DNA of 64,000 nt. Source: Petrosia ficiformis. Lineage: Eukaryota > Porifera > Demospongiae > Haplosclerida > Petrosiidae. Each line of letters starts with the position of its first letter. Within the stretch, counting starts at the first letter, position 1. The translations under genes and the position numbers were made by a program. Under the pieces are notes generated by a model. It had not been told where the DNA came from. It did not search any database and worked only from the letters and a program-made list of their open reading frames with translations. The stretch is from positions 19,756,548-19,820,547 of the forward strand of contig OX345636.1 in the NCBI GenBank assembly GCA_947044365.1. Reading direction: 5' to 3'. Positions 1 to 11,500 of this stretch are shown here, piece after piece.

Positions 1-241
1 TGACAATACTAATACTAAAAGTACTGATCACTTACATGTAAATCAGACTGGTTTTATACTTATAACAATACTTCAACTATTAACGGTAAGTTAGTTTGGT
101 GTTTACAGTTTGTGATGTATTGTTCACTTCATATTTAATTCTTGTTATTTAACTGTACATGGTAGATACTGTTGTCATAGTTAAAGGACTCATAATGATT
201 ATAACATTTATAAGACAATGATTTCCCTTCTTGTTTTACAG

Positions 242-3200
242 ATTCTAATATTGTTCTGCTCTCTGGAACATGAGCTGCGTTTCAGGTCTCCAGGTATGTG
301 CACAGACAGATAACACTACTTGTAATACTGGAAACAGTTGACATAAATAAAGGAGATTTCATGTTGCTCACAAATTTCAGCATGCTGCATGTAAATGGTA
401 CACATGCAGATATATGAGCAGATGTGTACTGCACATAATTATGCAGAAAAGTAGATGCACATATCATCCAACTTTTACTGTCTAATACACATTCTGTAAT
501 TTGTTCCAATGTGTAACCATCCTGCATATATGTGCAACTAGCATGTGTGCAGTTTCAAATGCAACACACATGCTGGACAGTCCACATAAGAAATGATTTC
601 TCAATGGGCTAAGTTTGTGATTTAGAAAAGTCGTTATTCAGAAAATAGCAGTTGATGAAATGGTTACCTTTAAATACTGTGTGTTTGGACATCTTGTACA
701 GGAAGCTGACTAAATTGGATAATCAGGAAAAGCAATTCTTGTTCCACCTGTATTCTAAATTTAGTAGTGTTCTTGTACAAAGTGGCCAAATAAACCTTTT
801 CTCATCTACTGGGATATATGTACATGTACATGTAATCATTGCTAATGTACTGAACCAGAATAGTATTATTATTGAATATGTGACATCATTTCCTTTTTGG
901 TTTTATTGTACAAACTGTCAGTTTTTGTAGCATCTTTACTTTTTGAATGTTGTAGTATTTCCAACAATACACTCTATTGTATTTTAGCTGCAGTACACAA
1001 ATAACACTATTATACATGTACATGTCAAAGATCTTTAACCCACCATTCCCAATTCTCAAGACTGGGCACTTCCTTTTTTACTTCAAATTTTCTAAGCCAT
1101 TGCGGCTGCTTATTTTCCAAGCCATTGTGGCTGATTGTTATTTTTCCAAGCCATGGTGGCTGCTTTAATATCTTCTGGTGGCTGCTTAATTATTTTCAAA
1201 GACATTGTGGCTGATTCCTCCTTGTGGCTGGTTCTAAGCCGTTGTGGCTGTTGTGTTTTATGAATTCTGGTTGCTTGTTTGTTATGTTTGTTTTTCAGTT
1301 ATGTTTTATGGCTTTTGCTAACATGCTAGGCACATGAATTTTCATGTATTTTTGGCATATTGGTGATATGAACAAGTACTGCAATGTATATTTCCAAATT
1401 GTACATTTAATTATACAACAGATAGTAAGGCTTGCTGTCATGTTTGGAGGTTTCATAAGAACTCCCTATGTGTCTGTGTGTCTGTTAATTTGCTCTGATA
1501 TTCTTACAGACTATGCTTCAGTAGACTCGCCATTTTCAAGATGTGCTGCACTCACTAAATGGAGACTGGTCAGTTTGAAATAACTGGGTCAAGATTTGGT
1601 AGTCCCTAAACACTGGACTGGACTGCTGAACTGGAATACTAAACTGAATATTGGATTAGTGTGGGTGTTCATTTGCCATGCCCAAAATAACATGGGGGTT
1701 TATCTGCTGCTCCTGAAAAACAAACAATACTTGTTTTTAGATGAAGGGACTTTGTGGCCTTCCTGTTTGCATGATGTCAGGTGTATAGTGTCGATGCAAA
1801 CTGAATGCTGACATTCTGTTTTGTAATGTGTTAATGGTGTACTATTTTGACTGCCTAAGTACAGAGGGAAGTATAATTACATGTATGTAGTAGGGTTGGG
1901 TCAAGCCCTGTATAAAAAGGCTTAACCACAAGATCAAGCCCCTCAAATTTTGTCAAGCTCAAGCTCAAGCCCCAGCCCATCTAATTCGAATTGGACTTAA
2001 GTTTAAGCTCAAGCCCTTGGTTAAAAGGCTTAAGTCCGAGCTCAAGCCTTTTCTTTGAACAATTGATAATAAACATTTATTTGCAAGAAACAACATCACA
2101 ATTAGATCTTGTGAACATTAATTGTTCAAATCTTGAGTCACTTAGGCGACATCTGTCTGGTCGATAAATTTTACCCGCTATGCTGGAATGGTATTTTTTA
2201 TTAACTGAAGGAAGAAATTTCATGAACTCAAAGTGGGCTTGAGTACAAACCCAGTAATTAGCACTTGAACTTAAGTACAAGCTCAAGCTCAAGCTCAAGC
2301 TCTTGAGCTTGTAAACAAAAAGTGCTTCAAGCCCTCTCAAGCTTTTGATAAAACTGGGCTTAAGCTCAAAAAGGCTTAGACTACGAAGGGCTTGACCCAA
2401 CCCTGGTATGTAGTAGCTATAATTATGTGTAGAAAAGAAGTTTTATAACTTCACATATTGAAATTAGTTCACTGGTACTATTGATTTAGTTATTTTAGTA
2501 CTCAGGTCAGTTTTCATGTTCAAATCAGGAACAATTTTGTATGCAAAAAGGAATAGACTATAATTTTTAACACCAATCTACCACCACAGTAGTTTAACCC
2601 CTATTAGTTTAGATCTTACATTACTCACATGAACTTCATGATTAGTACCTACTTTTGTGTATATCCAATGTACCATTGTAATATCTTCTGACATGGAAAG
2701 AAAGAATATAATCAACCTACCTGTAGGCCACTACAAACATAATTATGTACAGCTGCACTTTCAGTTATGAACATAATAATCATGTTTATAATGAAAATAA
2801 GGATTGTTATTAGAAACAGGATAATATTGGCTTCCTAGAGATGCTCAATGTATTAAGTCAAATCAAACTAATTGAATTAATTAATATTAACAAACAACCT
2901 GTTTTTACAAGGCTTGAGTTGGTCCACCATGTACACTAGCATGATACTTCCTTGGGGAAATATATAGTATACTACAGCATGGTGATCTTTTGTGATAATA
3001 ATTAATTCATTGATAAATAATTAATGAATATATTTATTATCTAGTGAAATTAAGTGAAGTGAGAATTAAGTTAACAGAAAACAAAAGCAGAGATCAAAAC
3101 CAATGTTCTGTCTTTCAATTAACTATAATATGAGAATTGTCATTTGCATGCAAACAAAAACAGAATGACCACAAAGTCCATTTGTCTAAACCCAAGTGTT

Positions 3201-5262
3201 ATTTGTTTTTGGGCATGGCAGATAACACCCCTTAGCCTGTGTTATTATAAGTGTAGCTATAATGAACACTCCCACTAAAATTTGCAGTCCACTCCAGTAT
3301 TCCAGTCCAGTGATTAGAGACTACATAATATGAACAAACAAACAAATTACACATATACATGTGAGCATAGATTGTAGATTATGCATTACCTACATAAATG
3401 GACATAGAGAAGGAACTGAGCAATAAATTAAAAAAGTACTGTGTTTAGCAAATAGTTGTAAGCTCAACTAAAATCTTATAATACAACAGGTATTACACAA
3501 TCATGTTTATAGTCACTAAACAATATCATAATGAATGTATACAGCATCAAACTGACTTTCAACCATACTTTTTACGACTGTGTTTGTCTGTTTGTACAGT
3601 TTATATCATGGCCTCGAATTATAGCCATAATTGTTGCTTCTATTTCACTTTTGTTACTTATTGCCATGGAAGCTGCTACTACTAATCGAAGGTACTTACA
3701 TGTACATGTTATCAGTAATTATAATAAGAATTTATACTTTTATTTTTATTTTGCTTTTAACTGTTAATTACGAAGAAACAGAGTTTTTGATAAGTTTTGA
3801 AGCTTGGGCCAAATTGGCTTAAAAATGGTTAGTGTGTGCGCCATTGAGAATACATCTTGAGCCAATTAACTAAGAGTTAATGCTGTTGGGGACAATATAA
3901 TCATAATTAACTGTGCCATTGGCCCAAAGAGAAAACTGTGCAGTGCCAAATAGGAAGCTCTTTGGGCCAATGGTGCACCATATAAGCTTATCAAAAACAC
4001 TGCGAAGAAACCTTCAATGTCGAAATTAGTTTGTTTTTCTACTACAACATTTAGTAGTGTAGTTAAACTGTAGTATAGAATTATAGATTAGGTAAAACCA
4101 TGAGTAATTAATTCACATCATGATTTTGTTGGTTTCTCTAGTAACGAATGTAATGATACTGAGGAATTTATATATACTGCACTTCTTTGTTTGTGGTTCT
4201 CAAGTCTGATGATAATGAGACTCGGTGTGGTTACTATTGGTATTAGTCTTTTGTGTGTTCGTCATGAAACTTTGAAGTTGACTATTGCAGCAAAGGTCAT
4301 ACTGCATAAACACAAGTATAATTATAATAGCCAGGGCTGTACGCTAGAATTACTGTAAATAACATAAAATTGTGTAGTAGTTTTGTAGTTAAAATACATG
4401 TATTGGAAATTATATGTCATATGCATAAAGAGTCAACTATTCTATTAATAATAGTAATAGTGCTGAAACACGCATCAACTATTTTATTAATAATAGTAAT
4501 AGTGCTGAAACAGTAATTATAGAAAAGAGTGAATTTCATTAACTTATCTTCTCTTAATAGATTTATCTTGTTCTTGGTATAGTGTTTTCATTAGGAGAAG
4601 ACATTCCTAATTCTATTATTACCATGTATCCATTAAGCAAAGATGAGAAAAGTAAGGAGGATGAATGGAAGAATTGATCAATGAGCATTTTATTGATCTA
4701 GTGATTAATACAGAATTATCAACTGTCTCTTTATTGATAGGTGCCTGTTTCAAATTTATTACTTCATATGATCTGCTTCAAGCACTTGGGATCCTTTCTG
4801 TAATCGCTTTCCTTTTGTTTGTCAGGAGCCAGTACCTCAGAGTAGAACAAGTAAGAAATCAATGTACAGTTCGTTATGAGCCACAGAGTTGCATGGATTT
4901 GTATAATTACAATAATACTTGGTGGTTTCGTGTGGGGCATAGATTTCACACCAAATTTATTTCAACATGCAACAACATCTCCGATAAAAACTTTCCAAAA
5001 GCCACCAGAAGCAACCTCAGTGGGTCTAAAATTTTAAATTTTCTGGGGGCATACTCCCAGACTCTCTTAGGAGCAGTGTGCTTCATATAATCAATTTTTT
5101 TCTCCTCCCTAACAAAAATTCCTGTATGAAACTCTGCTTTGATAGAACTTGGTACCTGTCAGTATAATTATAACTTTATTTCAGGAGACCAAATTGTCAG
5201 TTGTTTGGGACATGCAGAGATTATTACAAGTTAATGGAAGACGTGATGTTAGAGCACACTGA
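242..5262 (+). CDS. Unrecognised multi-span membrane protein, 3' seven exons (5' end outside window)
   Basis: I read seven phase-compatible exons: 242-293, 1510-1568, 3600-3691, 4142-4295, 4561-4651, 4741-4850 and 5185-5262 (TGA). Each is bounded by AG and GT, and every split codon joins in frame. The product has at least four hydrophobic segments: IIAIIVASISLLLLIA in exon 3, a long one in exon 4, one in exon 5 that includes the motif GEDIP, and ALGILSVIAFLLFV in exon 6. Between the first two lies a short loop with N-glycosylation sequons (NRS, NDT). The C-terminal tail is short and basic. No initiator Met is visible, so upstream exons probably lie left of the window. An AATAAA lies at 5324-5329, 62 bp after the stop. 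The large second intron contains a nested transposon pair, and intron 3 a hAT-type MITE. I do not recognise the family; the ED-x-P motif in a membrane span is only weakly like TMEM26/XKR-type proteins. The splice model is fairly secure, the function unknown. Confidence 0.6.
1596..3326. mobile_element. Non-autonomous long-TIR (foldback) element, copy A
   Basis: The left end reads TTGGTAGTCC then a GGACTGGACT-rich stretch. The right end is its inverted complement, and similarity continues inward for roughly 170-200 bp (both arms carry a GTGGGTGTTCAT-like segment). A second copy at 28386-30159 shares both arms and interior blocks in the same orientation. No coding capacity is seen. A 515-bp hAT-type MITE is nested inside. 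No clear target-site duplication, so superfamily is left open. Confidence 0.6.
1891..2405. mobile_element. hAT-like MITE, 515 bp, 8-bp TSD
   Basis: Terminal inverted repeats (T/C)AGGGTTGGGTCAAGCCC sit at both ends. They are flanked by an exact 8-bp direct repeat GTATGTAG (1883-1890 and 2406-2413). The interior is rich in degenerate AAGCTC repeats. CAGGG-type TIRs with 8-bp duplications are typical of hAT elements. It is inserted inside the long-TIR element, so it is the younger insertion. Confidence 0.85.
3779..4002. mobile_element. hAT-like MITE, 224 bp, 8-bp TSD (family member 1)
   Basis: The ends are CAGAGTTTTTGATAAG and CTTATCAAAAACACTG, flanked by an exact 8-bp duplication CGAAGAAA (3771-3778, 4003-4010). 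Inside are paired TTGGGCCAA blocks. A second copy in reverse orientation lies at 27547-27765. It sits in an intron of the membrane-protein gene. Confidence 0.85.
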
Positions 5263-5558
5263 ATAACTGTGATAATAATTATAGATAATCAAAATTTATT
5301 AGCAACCATTCCATCAAATTTATAATAAAATTTTTATAATTATGTTCAGAAATATTATTTGTTGTTTTGTTTTTTTTGGTTGTAAAATTAATTAATAAAC
5401 AGTTAATGTAAACGATAAAATATCTAATTATATCACTGAAGAAATAATTATTATAATAATTTATACCGAATAAAAAATTTAAAATACATAATATATATAT
5501 ATATAATAAAGCCAGAATAAAAAGTATTTATATAATTATGCACACAAAACAGGTTTCA
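5263..5558. other. Convergent intergenic spacer
   Basis: About 300 bp between the stops of the + strand membrane gene and the - strand MPPED gene. It holds an AATAAA at 5324 for the former and an AT-rich stretch with a (TA)n run near 5495. No coding exon is seen. Confidence 0.7.
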
Positions 5559-8500
5559 CTATGCATTTGGTAGGTCAAAAATTACCGGCTCTTGAACAGG
5601 CCTATAGTTATAATTACAAGTCGAAGCATTTACAAACACAGTCTGGCCATCAGTAGTAATACCATAACCTGTGAGAAGACAAAAATGAAACAGTACCACA
5701 AATACTTGTTTTATTGTAGATAATAATTAGATGATTGTCAATCAACAAAGGGGAAGGACAAAGGTTGGCTAAAGCCTCACCCCATTCCACATCTCAACTC
5801 TACCCAGATTGCAAATTAATCTCACAATGCAGAGAATGCCCACCACACTAGCTCTTGAAGTGGATCACCCAAACAAAGGTACATGTAGCAAACTGTCTAA
5901 TTGCAAACCCTTGTTACCCCTTCACTGTTGGGCATAGAACAAGACTCCACTCGTTCAAATGAACAATATAACATACCTTCATGTATATGTCCAAACACAT
6001 GATATTTTGGTTTAACTCTTTGTTGAATAGTCCGTAACAGATTAACACACCCTGCTCTTCCTCCATGACTGCAAAGATCGCCATGGCCTGAAATCAACAA
6101 ATGTGATATTTGGGAAACAATTATTGAATAAAAATTCTCCTCCTATATGGACCATGATTCGTTGTCCTTGCCGTGAAGTGCACACAGAAGGGGATGGCAG
6201 ACATTTTTAGCAAATATTACTAACAATAACGAAATTGGATAAAAAATAGGCTAAGAGTGCTTGGGTTCAACAACATGCTCCAATACTCTCAGTTGCTATG
6301 CTTACCAATAGGTGGTCCATGAGTGATTAGTATATCAGTATCTTCTGGTATTAGGTCCCATTTCTTCTGAAGTGGTTCTCCACGTTCCAGATTGAAAGCC
6401 CAATCACAGAATACAGGTTGCCTATAATAACACATTTGGAATAACATCTCTGTTTGTATTATGAAAAGGTGAGCATACTTGAGTATACAGAAACTCACGG
6501 CAACTTCTTCAATACACACATAAATATTGAATGAATATTGACAAGAAATGAAGCTGTCCGTGATAATTACTGATTCAGTTACTCCAAAAAAAACAAAATT
6601 TAATGTATGATAATAGATAGGTGGGATGATCATACATACACATGTACACATACAGAGAGACATGTACATTGTATATTATTGATATGATTAGTTCCTATAT
6701 AATTAGATTCCTCTCATTCTTGTGATTCTAATGGCCGCTTCAGTCTCAGAATTTTCTGTTTATATTAGCAAACCACATACAGCCCACTGTATTGATCATT
6801 CCACAAGCGAAGTCAAACCCACCAGAGTTCATGGAAATTAAACTTTTCTAACACATTATACAACACCATTCTTTAAATTATAATAATTATGTTACACGAT
6901 AACTTGAGATGGAACAAAAGAAAGCAAGAAAGAAAGAAAGACACCTGATGAAAAATGAGTTGCCTCAGGTGGGATTTGAACCCACGACACTCTGCACTGA
7001 GGACAGATGCACTTACCAACTGAGCTGCCAAGGCAGCCCAACTGGCAGGGTCCAAATCAAACATCTCATACACCTGTGTGAACAGGTTAACTGAAACTTG
7101 GTATATACATGTACACGTTCGCTTATAGTTGTGAGAAATGAAGAATTTCACAGCTGAATTACATGTATATACATGGGAAAAGTGATGTTAGTGCACAATG
7201 TGTTTCAATCAAGACCAGTAGCTTTTGCTTTGAGAGAGAAAATTGGTATCGGCTAGAGGCTGAGGGTATACTACAGAAAGATTCGTACAGTGAGTGTGAT
7301 TCACTAGTGGTGCCTGTGGATTCTACATGTAGGTAGCCTCAAGGGACATTTGTCTTATCAAGCAGTAGTGAAGGATAATGACATGTGGATTAGCTGCAAA
7401 GAAGACTCTCAAGAAGTAGAAACGATGTCCAGCCAGAGGACCAGGATGATAATATTGTAGTTATACAACTGATCACAGAAATGTAGTTGATAGAAAAGAA
7501 ATACCTGCTGATTCTCGGCCATCACTGACTCAACCTAGACACCTAAAAAGAATTGAAACCCTTCAGATCATTATTCATACTGAAGGAGAAATGTTGTGTT
7601 TCATGTATTGGACTATATGTAACTGTACTGTATTACAATATAAAAATTTGTCTTGAACATACTCATGAGACATATGTAAGAGAGTGAAACCTCACATATC
7701 TTACCAGCTTTATGTTCATCAACTCTATTAATTGTGATTCCTGTGAAAACTAACTATATTCAAGAGATAGAACAGTTACCCATTTCACCATTCTTCATAC
7801 TTTTTAACAGTTCTTGTGTAAGCATTCCAATGGAATTCAACTTCAACAGGCTATAGCTCAAGACATAGATTGTGCACTATGTAAACTGCATTGGAAATGC
7901 CCATGCCCTTCTGTTCAGTGTATGCATTGGCGGGTGATGGCTAGAACTGCTCCTATTTTGTGTGTTTTTATATACATGTAGCAAGTGATATTTGGTTTCC
8001 AATGTTCAGTCTTCTTTCCTAGCACTAAGAATAGTTCTTCTTGTAATGTCCAAGTTCAAAAAAGTTTGCTTAGGTCAAATATGCTTTTAAATGTAACTTT
8101 TTTCTATTACTGTGCTCTTAAAACGTTTTTCAGTCAGTGTATCGATATAAAATTAATATTAAATGAAAATTAATGTGAAATGCCAAGTTCGAAAGTGCAT
8201 TTGCACAGAAAAATGTTTGATTTCATTTCTTATACAAGACTATAATAACGCATTCACAACATTTTGATGATTAAAAATGACCTTCAACAGTTGAGTTACT
8301 AGAGTAGTATCTTCTCGCGCAGTCTAGAAACATCTGGAGACACTGTGATATATAATTCCTTCAGGAATTTTGGCAGAGCCTATCAAATTCATTTCGTCAT
8401 GTGACTTTCACCATAAAAATTAAATAACTGACAATTATTACATTCTTGTCTGTCACAGTTTTACCAGACATTTCCTCAATATATTAGATGCACGAGACTA

Positions 8501-11500
8501 TTACTAGCTAGAGTAGTCTCCTATTCCCAAAGTACCATGTTATGGAACAGGAATGTCTGCAGACTCTCAAGATCTCATCATAAAATATTGCACTGTCATG
8601 TCACACAAACAGGTTATTAACAAATAATTTTAATAATTTACCAATAATCATTGGGTGATGGATAGAGCATAGTGCTGTTATCTATGGTGATGAATGTTTG
8701 ATAGTATTACTCCACTACTGGTTCTACGACATAGAAGCTGTGAACATTTTATATTGTTTTATTAGTATTAGGTACATGAGCTTTATACTGTTGTAACCAA
8801 TCTTCAGTTTTGCTTCGGAATAATGATTTCTTTTACAAATAGCACATTGCAACTGTTTTGTTGTGACAAGGCATGACAAGACTGGACCTGCACAGGTTAT
8901 TGATGAGAGTCTCTTGCCCCAAAACATGGTACTCCAGCGACACAGCAGTCTTGCATCAGCAGCATCACGCAGTTTCCGCAGAGGACCATTTTGATGAGTC
9001 TACAAAGTTCCTGTCCCATAACATATTAGGTCAGCGGCATTAGACTGTGTACATTGGCTTCACAAAACTAGCCGTGTCAAAGTGAACAGTTCAACTTGCT
9101 TTTGCACTTAGGTCAGAACACATTCAGAAGGTTCTAAATGGCTCATATAGGTTTTCACATAACAAACATAAACAAAGGTTAGATTTGTTGAACTTTTAGA
9201 ATAGTCTTGTGTAGCCAGACCCAATCTGCTACGAAGGAAGGGTCTTGTGAACCCACTGCACTATAGTATTTATCAAGAGTGTCAAGTATCTGACAAGCTG
9301 GTAATTGAATTCATAACTGTAGTAATGATATTCATACAACAGGCTTACTGGGAAAGTGTAGTCTCGTGTACTCAACCCCTCCCACTCTAATTAAAAGTAG
9401 TTGAGTAGAGAGGGTCTGCTTGACTGTAGTTATAGCATTTGTATGAAAAACTACCGGAAATTGGTAGGCGATAAGTACAGCTAACTTTACTTGAGTGGGT
9501 GTTTACAGTGGAGACATGCATAGGCATGACTTTAAACGCTCGTCTTGCACTATCTGCATGTATAACCCAAGAGTTGGTGGACCGATAGCTAAGGTACATG
9601 TATTAATCTTAGCTTTCGGTCTATCAACTCTTGCGTTATAGATAGTGCAAGATGAGCTTTTAAAGCAATGCTTATGAATTTTTCGCTGCTTCTCCATATT
9701 ATCTACATTGTACATAGATAAGTAATAAAACTAATTTGTCTGGAAACACTATTTGCACAAATTGCTTCATAAGAGTGGAAGGGGCTGGCTACACGAGACT
9801 AGGGAAAGTGTAGTTATGGTTATGAACTCACAATGGGTTGACCAGACCATAGCCATTCATGAGGGTCTGGCTGCCCCAGACTAGACTACATGTAGATTCG
9901 ACTAACATTTACGTCAACTCAACTACTTTTAATTTTAGAAGTGATCAATATCACAAAGTATGATCAAATGTGCTAACCTAAAAAAATACATGACCATGTA
10001 ATAATTAAAAGAGATAAATTAAGTACTAATATATTGCACTTGTACATCTAGTATGAATTCTGCAACTAGTGTATACATGTAGTAGGTTTAAGCAACCAGA
10101 TCACATGTTGATGAAACACTACACAGATCATCATTAGGAAGTGAGATTGCTTTGATACTCTCATCAAGAGAACAAAGGTAAATGGTTAGAATTAAGCTAA
10201 ATCAGTTTTCTCCAAAGCACAGTACTCAGTTCACACAAACATAATTTGAATATACATGTCATTATTATAGACATAAATATACAGTACATAGCTAAATAAA
10301 CAAAAAGGAACACTACATAAACACTAGCTCTCCAGAACCTACAGCATATTTGTTCATTACTTTGTTGGTTTTGATATTCTTTCATTTTTCACAACCAATT
10401 TCGTTATACATTTAGTAGAAGATCACTCCTTCAGCAAAAATAATTTTGCTCAAACCTTACTTTTGAATGTTCAGGAAGCTATTGGTATCTAGGTGGTGCT
10501 TATCACACATACCAAATGTAGTTGCTTGCTGAATAAATGACAAATGAGCATTGAAAGGTAAGCATTTGCTCAAAATTACTATTTCCCAAGTAAGTGATTT
10601 TCTAATTCATGATGATACGTATACTGTACCCAAAATCTCACCATGGTGATCCCCATATTTTAATTCCATTAATAGTACATCCTGAATCTTCAAGATAAGT
10701 CACTCCTGGTGCCTTAATGATGAGATCACGGATTTTTTGACAGTCAAATTTCTGAGGATGTCCAAATCTCTTGTACATTTGGGGATAATTTTCAACATCA
10801 AATGTCAGATCATGATTCCCTGCAATAATAACCTAGAAAATGAAAGTCAGTAGATGTAGAAATATATCAGCCAATCGTACATGCCACTAGTGATGGTGAA
10901 ATGCAAATCAAGGCTAACCTTTACAATTTGTGCTTTTAGATGTACATTTGTGTACATGTAGATAGATGGAGGTTAGAACTGCTAAACGTACATACAATAT
11001 ATATATGTATATATATTTATATATATACACATATATCACTCCATTTTATCAATACACATACAAGCCTAGATATTGAATGATATCATACATTGCATATCAC
11101 TTACAGTGTACCATACACTGGCATACAGAACATCTTTACATATTTTATGAGCATCTGATTTTAAATTACTTCTGAATAATTAAGCTACAATGTATTGTGA
11201 TACTGTATCGTATTGTGATACTGTATCATATTGTGATACTGTATCGTATTGTGATACTTTGGGGTGGCAATCAAAACTATTTTTGTGTGTATCACACATG
11301 CAGCTGTTATTCTATCCGTGGTATGTCACATCCAATTGTATATTTTCATACAAATGTAATAAAAACCATGTACATGTACATGTACATGCAATTCCAACCT
11401 GGAAGTCATGTGTTTAAGTTTGTGTACAGCAACTACCACTTCTAGTATGTGTATGTACCAGCAAGTCAATACATACATGTACATGTTTGAATAACGTTAA

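Noticed and set aside
6957..7042. Possible functional tRNA gene (minus strand)
   Set aside because: Leader, core and TTTC tail recur at 51 kb, the loop has C33 and the isotype is not coherent between copies, so a SINE explains it.
8724..8990. Minus-strand stretch reading RLRDAADARLLCRWS and MFWGKRLSSITC
   Set aside because: Protein-like at first glance and possibly old transposon debris, but it is short, broken by stops on both sides and I could not tie it to a family.
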